Source: Inia geoffrensis
Lineage: Eukaryota; Chordata; Mammalia; Artiodactyla; Iniidae
Length of the DNA stretch: 64,000 nucleotides
NCBI GenBank assembly: GCA_036417435.1
Contig: CM070899.1
Coordinates: 156,555,494 to 156,619,493 of the forward strand
Direction: 5' to 3'
A program made the translations under genes and the position numbers. Of this stretch, positions 23,400 to 34,570 are shown one piece after another (position 1 is the first letter of the stretch; the number at the start of each line of letters is the position of its first letter). Under the pieces are notes generated by a model that saw only the letters and a list, made by a program, of their open reading frames with translations, did no database searches and was not told where the DNA came from.

Positions 23400-23850
23400 C
23401 TTTATATTTTGCATCCATCAGGATAGGCTAGGTTATGCTGCAGCAAGACTGTCCCCAGATTCCAGTGGTTTAAAACACCAGTGGTTTATTTCTTATCCAT
23501 GGACATGACCAAGGTGAGTCAGCCAGGGGCTCTGCCCCACATTACCTTCAGTCTAGGACCCAGGCTGAGGGGCAGCCCCAGTGCAGCTTATGGGATCTTA
23601 GTTCCCCGACCTGGGATTGAACCCAAGGCCACAGCAGCTTGAAAGCTCCAAGTCCTAACCACTGGACTGCCAGGGAAATCCCATGGAACTTTAACTGTCC
23701 TGGAGCAGAGGAAAAGGGAGAACAAAGAAGTGAGGCACCTGCTAAGTCTGAAAGCTCCCAGCCAAACAAGGCACAAGGCCACATCTAATTTCATGTGACC
23801 AGGGAACTGCAATCCTCCATGTTCCCAGAAGGAGAGACAGTCAGACTCTT
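23400..23850. mobile_element. Ancient interspersed repeat split by a SINE, class unassigned
   Basis: Flanking pieces 'GGCTAGGTTATGCTGCAGCA', 'GTGGTTTATTTCTTATCC' and 'GGAACTGCAATCCTCCATGT' look like one old retroelement. I could not name the family with confidence. Confidence 0.4.
23583..23683 (-). mobile_element. Short tRNA-derived SINE (older CHR/Bov-tA-like)
   Basis: Reverse copy: 'TTAGTTCCCCGACCTGGGAT', ending 'CTGCCAGGGAAATCCC'. Confidence 0.8.
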
Positions 23851-24074
23851 TATTAGCAGAATAATAGCCACCACACGCATGGTGCTGATGACCTCTTAGA
23901 GCAATCGGTTCCCAACTTGAACTAGTTTAAAGGTTTTTCTTGCAATGAGACAAAATCTGTCTGTGCTAGGCAGCAACAAGTCAATCAAAGTCCCTGCCCC
24001 CCTAAGATTTAGACCGTAATCGTTCCATCCATTAGTCCCTGTTCGCTCAAAATAACTTTACTCCCTCACTTTCT

Positions 24075-24190
24075 TATCCATGCAGCAAGCATTTACTAAG
24101 TACCTACTTACCTGCCAGGTACTGTGCTCTATTTAGGAGCTTTAGGGCTGAAGACGTCCTGATCTTTCTGGAGCCCACGTTGCAGGGGCT
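24075..24190 (-). mobile_element. L2 3' fragment
   Basis: Antisense L2 end: 'AGCATTTACTAAGTACCTAC', then 'CTGCCAGGTACTGTGCTC'. Confidence 0.65.
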
Positions 24191-25906
24191 TAGCTAGTCA
24201 TCAAAGAGGACCAGGTGCCAGATCCTCCTTAATAACACAGAACTAGGCGACCACAATAGTTCATTTCAAACACTCAAAGGGGGAATATGCCACATTCTGG
24301 AGAGAAGTCTTCTAGGGATTCTCGAACTGTGTTCTGGGGTACCGTAAGCGGTTCCAAGAGGGTGCTTCAGACATTACCTTGGGAATGAACAGGCTGCCAT
24401 GTCTCTCCCTCATCTTTAATCTGTTTCATATACTTAACTTTCATATAAGATTTAACTTAAAGAGTTCTATTCTTAAAGAGCTCTACTCTTAGAGAGAGAG
24501 AAGGAGGGAAAAAAAACGAATGGTCTAGTCTGACGCTCTGTCATTTTATATAAACATGCAGAAAAGTTAAGTAACTTACCAAGGTCATACCGTGAAGTTA
24601 GAAGCATACCTGAGGCTGGCCACCAGCTGCCTCTGCCTGTCTCTAAACTCCATACCCCTCTTTTTTTTTTTTCCAATTTACACCAAGTCTGCAGGTAAGC
24701 TCCAAATGTCAGTGGGAAAAGCTAATCAGTGGGCTTTAGCAACACAGCCACAGGGGAATCTGGAACCTTTCCCGACTACTTTGAGAACACACATCATCAC
24801 TTGGCAGAAGCAGGGAGCAGGGCCTTCCCCTTCCTTCTCTTGGTTATCAAATCCCTGCCCCGGCAAGCACAAAGCCATAGCTGCAACACTGCTTTCTGCT
24901 TCACATTTGTCAAGATTTGAGAAAGGGCTTATTCGGGGACTCCTGAGTGAGAAAACCCCCAGACCTGTTCTCTGAGCAGTGGGTAGAGACAGGACAGACA
25001 TCTTAACCTCACAGAGGCAACTGAATGTCTCGGAGGGAATATCAGAGGGTTAATAGCTACAAAAGCTTTGGAAGCTGGAAAGACGTATCAATTTTGCCTC
25101 TAGCACTGGCCAGGAAAAAAAAAAAAAAAAAGGACTTTATATATGTAAAATTCAAAAAGAACACATCACCAACGAAGAAACCTTTGTCTGTCTTCCAAGT
25201 ACTAACTGCTGTACAACACTTCCTCACCAGACTCATCAGAAATGCAAATAAACTGTTTGATCTATTATTTCCCTGGCCATTTATTTGCACACAGACTCAG
25301 GTTTATACAAACCTCTCAGACACGCACAATAAAAATCAGACTCTATTTACCAGACATTTAGGGTTTTCCTTCCAGGTTCCAGGAACCTAAGAAAATCTCT
25401 AAATGTGTTCTTTCTGCAGACTCCCCCTTCTCTCTCCTGCTCTACCTTCCTCTGAGACACAGAAAGAAAGCCCCTAAAGGGGAGGTGTACAACTCTCCCT
25501 ACAGCAGCAGGCACCCTACTCTCTTGAAGCTCCTTCCGTTATTTCAACTGTCTTCAAAATACTGCTGCCAGGGTCGCATTCCAAAAGACATCCTGTGGCC
25601 ATAGCTGTCTGCTGTCTTCTACCTGCAGAGTAGACTCCAGGGATGCTGGCGGTCATAGAAATGGGAAGGAAGGGTCATTTACCCAACTTCTCCATCTGGG
25701 GGAGGTGGTGGCGACAGCTTATTTGCTGGAGAAAGGGGTGCATACCTGGCTCCATACCCTGCTGCCAAACCACTCCTGGCAACTCTTTATGCCACGCATA
25801 AAATCGCAGCCAGCTGGGGCAGTGAAGCTCCCAATCACAGCCATGAGGGCGGCAGCATGGACTCTGCCCCTTCCACAAGACAAATGGGCTAGAAGCCTCT
25901 GAGATA
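24191..25906. other. Mostly unique intronic sequence
   Basis: A weak antisense MIR core lies at about 24550-24610 ('AAGTTAAGTAACTTACCAAG'), with short homopolymers at 24661 (T) and 25113 (A). No exon recognised. Confidence 0.4.
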
Positions 25907-25917
25907 GATCTCTATTG

Positions 25918-25938
25918 TTTTTTTTTTTTTTTTTTTTT
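25918..25938 (-). repeat. Poly-T tract between direct repeats
   Basis: Twenty-one T residues sit between GATCTCTATTG (25907-25917) and GATCTCTATCG (25939-25949). It reads as a poly-A-only retro-insertion on the minus strand, or as a short duplication with slippage. Confidence 0.7.
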
Positions 25939-26439
25939 GATCTCTATCGTTTCTCGCTGAGACTCTGGATCCCCCAGCTGAGGTCTTCCGCAAACGATAC
26001 TTAATTCCCACTGAAAAGCCTGAACCCAACCACCTTACACAACAGTTTAACACGGCTACAGTTTTCCGGCAAAACAATGCTGGATTAGGCGCTGTTCCAG
26101 TGAAGCTGCTCAAATGCCGCCAGAAGCTCCCGGCACCCTTGAGAGAGTAGACAAACGGTTACCCTGGCTGGATGTGGTAGCCCGGAGGAATACTCGCTTA
26201 AAGAGGGAGGGCGGAACAGGTAAGGAATGCTGCAGATGGACGAGGTAGACAGCGTGTGAGTGCACGCTCCTCATCCGCCAGGCCTGGCTTCTGTGTTTCT
26301 GGCAGGTGAAGTTGAACATCCTTATCTCCTCGGGAAGAACAACGATCCCATTCCACGTCAACGTGACTGGAAATCTCAATTTAAGAATTGGAGGCACTGG
26401 TCTGTCCAGCTGGGGTTCGTCCAGCTTTCCGTCTTACTT

Positions 26440-26560
26440 TGCGCCTCTGATATGTCAGGCTTTTTGCACACAGTGCTCGCCTATTTAACCCTCATGATAC
26501 CGTTTTCTACAAGGGAATTTTCAGCCATGAAAACTTGCCCCAAACTGCACGATCCTTTCC
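26440..26560 (-). mobile_element. Possible MIR remnant
   Basis: Weak antisense MIR pattern ('TTTAACCCTCATGATACCGT'), close to the CpG island. Confidence 0.35.
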
Positions 26561-26639
26561 CGTTGACTCGCTTAACGAACCCCCGATCTCTCCACCAGGT
26601 TTGGTCAAGCCCAGCACCGCACACACACCTTGCCCATCA

Positions 26640-27730
26640 CAGCCCCCAACGCTGCGGCCCGCAGTGCTCCGGGGCCGAGGGGAGGCGGGGAGGTGCGCCC
26701 GCAGCCCCGGACCTCACACCCCGCGCGCGTGTGCGGCAAGCCGCGGACACACGGCGTACACACCTCGCACCGGCACACTCAAGCACACGTGCGCTCCCGC
26801 CCCCCGCCCGTCCCGGGCTCTCCGAAGTTACCTTCGAGGCTCCCCCGGCGCCGGGCCCACGCCGCCCCGCGGGGCTCCCACTTCTTTCCCGCCGGGGTCA
26901 GCCCGGCCTCAGACGCCGCGGCTCGGGAAGACTCCGGAACCCGCCGGGCCCCGCCGCCTCTCGGACACCCCGGGGTCCGCACCAGAGGCCGCACCCCGGG
27001 GGCTGGGGCGGCTGTGGCCTCGGCCGCCCCGAGTCGGGCTCTGCCTTCACCTGCGCGGCGCCCACCGGGCTGCAGCCGGGACTGGGGCCGGCGCACGGCG
27101 GCGAAGGCGGGCGCTCGGGCTCCTCCCGGGCAGCGGACGGACGGCACCGGCTCGCATGGCGCTCGGGCTCGCAGCGGCCCCGGGACGTGGCCTCAGCCCC
27201 CGGGCGGCCCCAGACGCGGTCTTTGTGTCTCGGCCGGCGCCGCCGCGTCAGGGGCTTGCGGGCGGTGAGCGGCGCGGGCCGGGAAGCGGGCGGCAGAGAG
27301 CTCGGCTCAGCTTCCTCATCTTCGCCCGCCCGGGGCGCGCCGGCAGGCAGGGCGCACGGGCAGCGACTGCGCGCACCCGGGGGACGGAGGGGGCGGGCCC
27401 GGGAGGGGCGCGGCGGGCGCGCCGAGAGGCTGCCTGTCTAGAGGCTGCGGCCAGGGAGGGCGGGATGGGGGCCCAGCCAGAGCTCGGGGAAGGCGACGTC
27501 CGCTCGGTCCCGGGTCGCGGCTGCAGTTCTGGGGGTGAGCGAGCCCAGGCTGTGCGCTGGAGGGAGCCCGGCGGCCGGAGCCGCCAAAGGGGTTCGCGTC
27601 TCCCCGCTCCCCTAAGCTGAAGGTGACTGCGGCCCCCAGCGGCCAAGCAGGGGCGAACGGCGTCCTCGCCTCTCCTCTTCCCCGGTGCACTCGGCTCACC
27701 CTTCCCCGGCCTCCGACTCCGCAGTCCTTT
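26640..27730. promoter_or_regulatory. MINAR1: CpG island, inferred MINAR1 promoter region
   Basis: The only long stretch in the window that is strongly GC-rich and dense in CG dinucleotides, with no young repeats inside. It contains GC-box motifs, for example GGGGGCGGGC at about 27389-27398. It lies about 23 kb upstream of the MINAR1 coding exon, as expected for the promoter/exon-1 region. Minus-strand donors within it are GAAG|GTAACT (exon end 26832) and AAGG|GTGAGC (exon end near 27700). Long open frames across it are composition artefacts. Confidence 0.75.
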
Positions 27731-27847
27731 GCAAGGCCAGGGCAGAGTGGTCACTTCGCTCATTGATTTTCCCTCTTGGCTGCACTGGGCTTAAATGGTA
27801 CCCAGATTGGAGCGACTGGCAGTCACGTGATCACCCCCTCCCCAAAC

Positions 27848-27886
27848 ACGCACAAATACACAAATACACAAACACACACACACCCA
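27848..27886 (+). repeat. CA/CAAATA low-complexity run
   Basis: CACAAATA repeats passing into (CA)n, between the CpG island and the GC-rich shoulder. Confidence 0.8.
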
Positions 27887-28173
27887 AGCCCAGGGTTTCC
27901 AAAAGTCAAATTGGATACATCTATTAGAACTAGAGGCCTTCCGCGAGTCACCCGGCGCGCTGCAGTGGGGCTGAAACGCAGCAGCCGCCTCTGGGGCCAC
28001 CATCTATACGGATCCTGTCCCTGCGGCTGGGGAAGCTCCAAATGAACAGCACTTTGGGTCCCCTCGTCAAGAAGAGCGCAAAAAGAGTGTAGTTGCAGAC
28101 CCGGCAGATCCCACTGCAAAAGGAAAACAAAGGCCCCTACCGAGTCGCGGAACAGAATTGCTGAGGAGCTTAC

Positions 28174-28370
28174 CTCCGCGGGGACAGGGCCCTCTCCCAG
28201 GGCCGCAGTCGGTGGCTTTTCCGGGAGCGCAGCCAGGATCCCAGCTCAGACGTTTGCTACCTGTGGTCTGAGCGCCGGCCCCGGGGCGGGGGGGTGGGGG
28301 GTGGGGGGACTCAGACGTGTTTCAGCCTCCCTTCTCGCGCTGCCTGGATGTCGCTGGCGACAGCGCTCTA
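28174..28370 (-). other. MINAR1: Candidate noncoding MINAR1 exon 1
   Basis: The minus strand reads CGCGGAG|GTAAGC, a near-consensus donor with exon end at 28174. About 225 bases upstream is TATTTAAA (28398-28405), at a spacing that would place a start near 28370. The two support each other, but no transcript evidence is available, and the CpG-island donors at 26832 and 27700 remain alternatives. Confidence 0.4.
28283..28308 (+). repeat. G-tract with G-quadruplex pattern
   Basis: Four runs of at least four G, separated by single bases, lie on the plus strand. This is the template strand if MINAR1 exon 1 lies here. Confidence 0.85.
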
Positions 28371-28379
28371 AAAGTGAAC

Positions 28380-28690
28380 CTGCTAATAAATGGATACTTT
28401 AAATAATGCCTGATCGGGGTGATACGTGCTGACTACTTGATTTTCTCAGAGCTCCTCTCTGCCCGACGTTTCAAATCCATTTGCCTCTTAGTACCTCTCG
28501 TGAGGCAAGTTGAAACCCCTTCTATAGAGAGGGGGAAAGGATCTGAAAAGGTAAGATGGGAGCAAAGTTTGTCTCATTCATTGTACCTTGCCCCGGGGAT
28601 TTAAAAATCGTAAATAGTACTGCCTGTCTTTTGTTGCAATATTGTGTTTGGCAAAGAGAGACGTAAGTCCAAGGAATAAAGTGTGTCAAG
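28380..28690 (+). other. Candidate first exon(s) of a divergent transcript
   Basis: Two strong plus-strand splice donors sit just beyond the promoter region: GAAAAG|GTAAGA (exon end 28550) and TCAAG|GTAAGA (exon end 28690). CpG-island promoters often produce a divergent noncoding RNA. There is no coding potential worth noting. Confidence 0.25.
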
Positions 28691-28781
28691 GTAAGAAGTC
28701 TAGTGATAGCTAAAGTGACCTTGAGCCTCTCAGGATCCTCATTGCTCCTTGAGTTCAGAGGAAAATTATTTGAGCCCTAAG

Positions 28782-28783
<2 letters not shown>

Positions 28784-28843
<60 letters not shown>
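28784..28843. repeat. (AT)n microsatellite, 60 bp pure
   Basis: An uninterrupted AT/TA run, likely hypervariable in length and able to extrude as a cruciform. Confidence 0.97.
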
Positions 28844-28846
<3 letters not shown>

Positions 28847-29619
28847 TTACTTTTTTCTTGTTCCTTCTCCCATTTCTCCACAAAATACCACCATAGACAC
28901 TAAGGGACAAAATGGACAAAAATGAGAAAAGGGGAGAAGGGACAAAAATCTTCTTTTCTCCTTTAGTTCAGCTGAGGCAGGCTAGAGATTTATTTAAATT
29001 TTTTCCAGAAAAACTGTTTGGAAACCAACTTTTAAAACTGAAAACAGCGTAAAATGAACATGCGGAGTGTAGATCTCAGACCCTAACATCACTAGATTCT
29101 AACCAGAAGGTGGCTAGTTGTATTCATAGTTACAAAGGACTTTACCTCCTGGCTCCCGACTTCCCTAAGCCTGTCCCAGAAGCCTTGGGAGGTATTCCTC
29201 TCACTTTCTGGTTGGCTACCCACTTTGGCATTACTCTCTGGACAGAGGCTGGAATTCTATGAGTCCCTTTACTTTTCTACAGACACAAGGGACATCCTTG
29301 TACCCACGCCATCTTGCCCTCCTGGAGAAGAGTGAAGGTCATTTCTCTGCATCACTCACTGTGCCAGAATGATACCAAACCATAGTCACCATTTCTCTGT
29401 GGACCTAAAACATAAAGTTGGGGGAGAATGATACAAATTCATAGCACTACACTCCCAGGGTAAGTAAAATTTTTTTGTTGCTGTTGGGTTTTTTTGTTTG
29501 TTTGTTTTTCCTTTTTTCGTCTGGAGAACAGAAGGAGACAGAGGAGCAGATGGGGGACTAGGCACCAGACCACAAATAGAAATGGAATCAGGACCCGGAA
29601 ACCATCCAGCCTCCACTTT
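28844..29619. other. Unique upstream sequence
   Basis: No gene or repeat recognised apart from a T/G-rich run near 29470-29515. Confidence 0.35.
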
Positions 29620-29826
29620 TTTTTTTTTTTTTGCAGTACGCGGGCCTCTCACTGTTGTGGCCTCTCCCATTGCGGAGCACAGACTCCGGAAGCGCAGGCT
29701 CAGCGGCCACGGCTCACGGGCCCAGCCGCTCCGCGGCATGTGGGATCTTCCTGGACCGGGGCACGAACCCATGTCCCCTGCATCGGCAGGAGGACTCTCA
29801 ACCACTGTGCCACCAGGGAAGCCCCA
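29620..29826 (-). mobile_element. CHR SINE (short form)
   Basis: Poly-T, GCAGTACGCGGGCC, to 'CACCAGGGAAGCCC'. The target duplication CCTCCACTTTT is at about 29610-29620 and 29828-29838. Confidence 0.93.
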
Positions 29827-29919
29827 ACCTCCACTTTTCCCCCACTTCTTATGGAGTCCCTCCCAGATCCCCACATTGCATTTCTTAATATCATTGGTAA
29901 AGATGTGAAAACCCAACAT

Positions 29920-30060
29920 GGTGTAAGAGCAACAGCCCTGAATTTGGAATCTGAAGATCTGATTGTAGACATCCATTAAATGATATAAACTACCTGTGTG
30001 AACATGGACAAATTACTTGGCTTTTTTTCTATCCTTTAACACTTGAAATGTCGGATTTTA
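29920..30060 (+). mobile_element. MIR remnant
   Basis: 'CTACCTGTGTGAACATGGAC' and 'AAATTACTTGGC' match the MIR core in sense orientation. Confidence 0.6.
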
Positions 30061-30609
30061 CTTAAGTTTAATATATGGGCTGAGAAACATGGTTTCCCTC
30101 GGACAGAATCTGAGCTTGACTACGAAACCTTAGGCAATTGATGGGGATCCCTGTGATCCAGTCTCAGTAAAGTATCCTTGTCAATGAAATACAGTCCAGC
30201 AGCCAAAAGAAATGTATCATTAATCAAATCCTTCATCCAAATTTCTCAGGGGTTAACGCCTTCCTCTCTGTGTCTTCTGTAATTCCTTCTTACCTCAGCT
30301 GTTTCAGAGTCTCTTTCTCACCAATGTCCCCCAGATTCTCTCTAAGTACACAGCATACATCTTTCTGTTTCTCCCCCTTCCTTCCCTTACTCTGTTAATG
30401 TAGATCTACCTATTTTCTCCTCCCTCTAGACAGGGAAAGGGAAAACTGTGGTCAAAATCAGAATTCTCTTTAGTGATAGAGGTAGGGCAGAAGGCTGTGA
30501 ATGTTCACACATTAATACCTTTTAGTCCACCATAATTAGATCTCCTCTGGGTACATTTCAAGTATATTGAAGTATTAGAAAAGGGCACTGGATGCGGTAT
30601 CATTAGACA

Positions 30610-30750
30610 AAACATTTTTATCTCCAGCTCACCTGCTGACTTGACACACACAGTTTCTTAACCTTTTCTGAGTTTCTGTTTCATCATCTCCAGAAGTGGA
30701 ATAGGAACCTTCATAGGTCATATCATAATAGGCACTCAGCAGATGTTTGT
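30610..30750 (+). mobile_element. MIR remnant
   Basis: 'TTAACCTTTTCTGAGTTTCT' and 'GTTTCATCATCTCCAGAAGT' match the MIR core in sense orientation. Confidence 0.6.
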
Positions 30751-30763
30751 GGCTTTTCAGATG

Positions 30764-30842
30764 GCGGGAAGGAAAGAAGGAAAGAAGGAAGGCAGGGTGG
30801 GAGGGAGGGTGGAGGGGAGGGAGAGGGGAGGAAGGAGAAGGA
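30764..30842 (+). repeat. GGAA/GGGA purine-rich tract
   Basis: GGAAGGAAAGAAGGAA-type repeats pass into GGGAGGGAGGG. GGAA repeats can bind ETS-family factors; use here is unknown. Confidence 0.9.
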
Positions 30843-32157
30843 CTTGCATCTTGTGCGTCTAGACAAAATCTTGATTGTACCAATGAACAAGAAATTGAAG
30901 CACAGGGAGACTCTTCCCCACTCTGGCCTGAAAGGCTGAGCTGTAGACTACTTCTAGATCCCGAGAGGAGAGGTTGCTTTGCTGGCCTGACAAAATGGCA
31001 AGCAGCACAATAAAATACATCATGCCCCTGGCATGGGTGCCCCATGGCTGATGCTTCGCACCTCACTCTCTGATTCTCCTCTGAGCACCCCAAGAATCCT
31101 GAATCCTTACTGCTCCTGTGTATTCCAGGCTTTTCACCTGCCAGTATAGCACTTAGTAGGCCTCACCCTGAACCTGGGTCTTCCTAGATCCCATCCTATT
31201 AAAGCTCACTTATCCTGGATCAGAACTGACAACTTAAAAAGATATCTATCGAGCAGAAATAAATCCCAGAGATCACTTCAGACGTTGGTTTCAAACTATA
31301 GGAAGACAGTAGTCTCTACTTTACCTCCCAAAGAAAGCCTTTCTGATGCAATATCTGTTCCCAGGGGAATTGCAGCAGTGGCAGGGATTTCAAGTACAGT
31401 GACAGGCTTACAAGACAACTTGGAGGTGCGGGGGTGGGGTACAGAGCCACTCCCCACCCCCAATTACTTCACGGTGAGTTACATGGGTAAAGACTGTGTC
31501 AGCAGCTTGCCAGTCATGAAATGAGGCCCAGAGGAGCTGTAAACTTCGAAGCGAAGCTGTGAATTAGTAACGGATCTGAAACTGGGACTGAGGTCCTATG
31601 AATCCTCTGCCAGTGTTCACAGTGAGCTGCGGCCCAAATGTCCTGAAATGCTGCCGGGGGCGGGACGGGGCAGGAGTTGTTCTCAGGCACCGCCATGCGG
31701 CCTAGGAGCTTCCCTGACCCAGGCTGCAGACCAGGGCCTCTTCAGATCAAGGTGAGTCTCTCAGCACCCATGGTCATTTGCTGAAGGCTGGGCCTTAGGT
31801 TGGACATACCCTAATCGAATACGAACCCTTGAGTTCTACTCTCTGCTTTGCATGCGGCCTTTTCCAAGCAGAAGCTGTTGTGGGGGGTTGTTTGCCAGGT
31901 GCAAAGGACATTTGTTAATTTCTTTGGCTGCCCGGATTCTGAATTCTCTTCTTATTTTGGAGGAAGTTGACACTTCGTGAAACTTCAATACCCCCTCTCC
32001 TCCCGAACCCTGGCGGATAGGACACGTGGCTGAAGCTTGGCCAACCCAACGCTCTTGCCTGATGCTATGAATCTGAAGCCAGTGATGGTGCAAAAGAATC
32101 TGGTGACAGCCTGGTGACTCCCCTCTGTGCATCCCAGAATGCTTGCAAGCTTCTCAC
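30843..32157. other. Mostly unique upstream sequence
   Basis: Weak antisense MIR traces near 31510-31600. No gene found. Confidence 0.35.
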
Positions 32158-32256
32158 GGACGAGCTGAGGAAACAGAGGCCCAGAGAGTACAGTGCCTTG
32201 CCCAGGTGACACAGCCAGAGAGGGGAGAGGTGGACCCGAGCCCAAGCCACCTGCCT
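32158..32256 (-). mobile_element. MIR fragment
   Basis: Antisense core 'GAGGAAACAGAGGCCCAGAG' then 'CTTGCCCAGGTGACACAGCC'. Confidence 0.75.
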
Positions 32257-32854
32257 ACTTGGTCAGTGCACACCAGGCAGCTCATGCATTGTGCACCGTG
32301 GCCCTGTGTCCCATGCAGGAGAGGGGGCTGCAGGAAGTGCTCTTTGCCTGGTGAGTTCAGCTCCCTTGTGGCTGGATGCTCTGAGCCGGACCTCATCCTG
32401 GTCTCCTGTCTGGGATTTCTACTTCCTCGGCGGTAGTGACCTCTAGGGTGCAATGGCCTGAGTTCAGTAGTGGGAACAGCAGAGACCTAAACAAGGCTTT
32501 GACTGTGATTCAGGCTTCACTCCACTCCCAGTTTCCCTCAGTGCCTTTCCCAAGCCTGATCTTCTGGCCTCTTCCCACTCATTCCGTCAACTCCTAGGAT
32601 CCTTCTAATAAATTCCTTTCTCACCCATGTAGACCGGAGTCAGGACCTGAGGGTGGCAACCCAGAGTCCTGACTGGCCATGAGAGGTTGGCTTTCCACTC
32701 TTGGAAGTTCTCATACTCTAGAAATCTCAGGGGTGCACAGAAGAGAGTCCCTGAACACTGTCCTAACTGCTAGGTTTTATCCCCTCAAAGAGTGAGGCTT
32801 TTGGGAGTGAGGGAGGAAGGTGGTGGGAAGGGAAAAGGAGTTTTGTCCATGGTT
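32257..32854. other. Unique upstream sequence
   Basis: No recognisable feature. Confidence 0.35.
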
Positions 32855-32865
32855 TGAGTGGTTTT

Positions 32866-33016
32866 TTAAAATTATCTATCTATCTGTCTATCTATTTATT
32901 TATTTTTAGCTGCACCATGTGGCAGGTGGGACCTTGGTTCCTCAACCAGGGATGGAACCCAGGCCCCCTGCAGTGGAAATGCAGAGTCTTAACCACTGGA
33001 CCACCAGGGAAGTCCC
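32866..33016 (-). mobile_element. Short tRNA-derived SINE with TCTA-repeat tail
   Basis: The (TCTA)n/(TTTA)n tail, 'GGTTCCTCAACCAGGGATGG' and 'CACCAGGGAAGTCC' are visible. The short flanking repeat TGAGTG is at 32855-32860 and 33017-33022. Confidence 0.85.
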
Positions 33017-33409
33017 TGAGTGCTTTCATTTCATTGTGTGAGATGGGAGAGGAGAGAGACAAGGTGCCGTGGAACAAGGGTGAGTGGGGAAATCAAGAAC
33101 TTTTAGGCATCGCGGTCTGGGGGACACAGTGCCTCCTAATTGCCTACTGATTTGCAGGGTCCGGATGAGATAAGAGTCATGCATTGTTACAGAAAAACTA
33201 TGGCTCCTTCTTACTGAGACCATAATTACACAAGAATGTTTAGACAATCCATAGATGTTATTGCTTATGGTAGAAGATTAGAATTGAAATATGATCCCCA
33301 AGAGAAATAATTAGGCTTTTCTTCTATTTCTTTTCAACAGCACCCAAGTATCTGACAGCATCCAATTTACTTGGAAAGCAAAAGGATGAATTTTTGTGGA
33401 TTCTGATCA

Positions 33410-33600
33410 CTATGTATCCCAGGCAGTGAAACAGTGCCTGAAACATAGTTTGGGGCTCAGTAAATATTTTTCAAATGATTTAGGTGTTCTTAAAAATTTA
33501 TTTAACATAAATCTCATTAGTTTTTAAGTCCCCAGATCCAAGTAGAAGGACTGGCACACAGTAGGTACTCAGCCTGTTTGTGGAATCAGCTCTATATTTC
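33410..33600 (+). mobile_element. Two L2-like 3' ends
   Basis: 'ACAGTGCCTGAAACATAGTT' with 'GCTCAGTAAATATTTTTC' (33410-33480), and 'CTGGCACACAGTAGGTACTC' (33546-33600). Confidence 0.6.
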
Positions 33601-33699
33601 CACAGTGTTTTATCTGGGCAGTTCCCAGCCCAAGCTTGATGTTAACCTCACAGTATCCTCGTGATGTCAGGGAGCAGCGGTTTGGTTTATATGTTTGTT

Positions 33700-33800
33700 G
33701 TCTTATCATGACTTGACAGACAGGAGAAGAAAGCCACAGCACTATGTATGAAATGACTCCACCAAGGTCATCCAGAAAGTAGGAATTCTCTATTGCTGAT
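33700..33800 (-). mobile_element. Possible MIR remnant
   Basis: Diverged antisense core 'CACCAAGGTCATCCAGAAAG'. Confidence 0.4.
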
Positions 33801-34379
33801 CTAACATTTTCTCCACTAGACTGAACTTCAAAAAGAAATTGGCTTTCAATTCAGCCAACCTAAATAATATTTCCTGACAAAGAGGAGTTCATCGAAGGGA
33901 AACTCATTGGAGAAGAGTACTTAAGAAAAATCCATTTATGCTGTACTTGAATTGCTGGCATTTCAGGTGCTATTTTGTGATCAGATAAAGGCTGGTCTCT
34001 CTAGCTGAAAGTCGGGTAACTAAGCCTCATTCTGAGATCACATTATTTCCCTGGAGTTACCTGGATCCTTGAGATAAACAAAAATATTTTTAGGGTTGAC
34101 ACAAATGAGCATGCCTCCAGGTTTCTACCTGAATAACCATCTCCTTTATCATGTCAGGGATGTCAGGTTACTGGACAACTTGAATCATCCAGAATTATCT
34201 ACCAGCTAAGCAAAAAGGAAGGCAGCTTTGTTAGCACTGGATCACGGCGGGGTATGCATCTACTTATTGCTTGAAAATGCCGAGTGCCACAATGTGCCAG
34301 GCCCTCTGTGAGCTGCACCTGAATGCAGAGATGTCACCAAGAGTTGACAGTCATTTGGAATTTAGTACATACCAGATAT
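33801..34379. other. Unique upstream sequence
   Basis: No gene or repeat recognised. Confidence 0.35.
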
Positions 34380-34570
34380 CAGTTCTGAGTCTTACCTTAC
34401 TTAATCCATACAAGAATCCTACAAGATGGATAATACTATTATCCCCATTTACAGATGGAAAATTGAGGTGCATAGAGGTTTAGTTACTTCCTAAGTTCAC
34501 AGACGTGGAGCAGGGATTTGAGCCTAGGTAGTCTGGCTCTAGAACCTATGTTTTGAATCTTTACACTATA
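34380..34570 (-). mobile_element. MIR, well preserved
   Basis: Antisense MIR: 'TTATCCCCATTTACAGATGG', 'TTGAGGTGCATAGAGG' and 'AGCAGGGATTTGAGCCTAGG'. Confidence 0.85.

Larger units (their letters stand above)
3519..28173 (-). other. MINAR1: MINAR1 intron 1 (inferred extent)
   Basis: This is the interval between the coding exon and the best candidate exon-1 donor. From memory, human MINAR1 also has a noncoding first exon some 20-odd kb upstream of its large coding exon, which agrees in scale. No convincing additional coding exon was found inside. The interval is mostly repeats, itemised separately. The upper boundary depends on which exon-1 donor is used (28173, about 27699 or 26831). Confidence 0.5.

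Noticed and set aside
26260..27441. 393-codon plus-strand frame and other long frames across the CpG island
   Set aside because: Arg/Pro/Gly/Ala-rich translations open in several frames at once, as expected from GC-rich DNA with few stop codons. No domain, no homology recognised.
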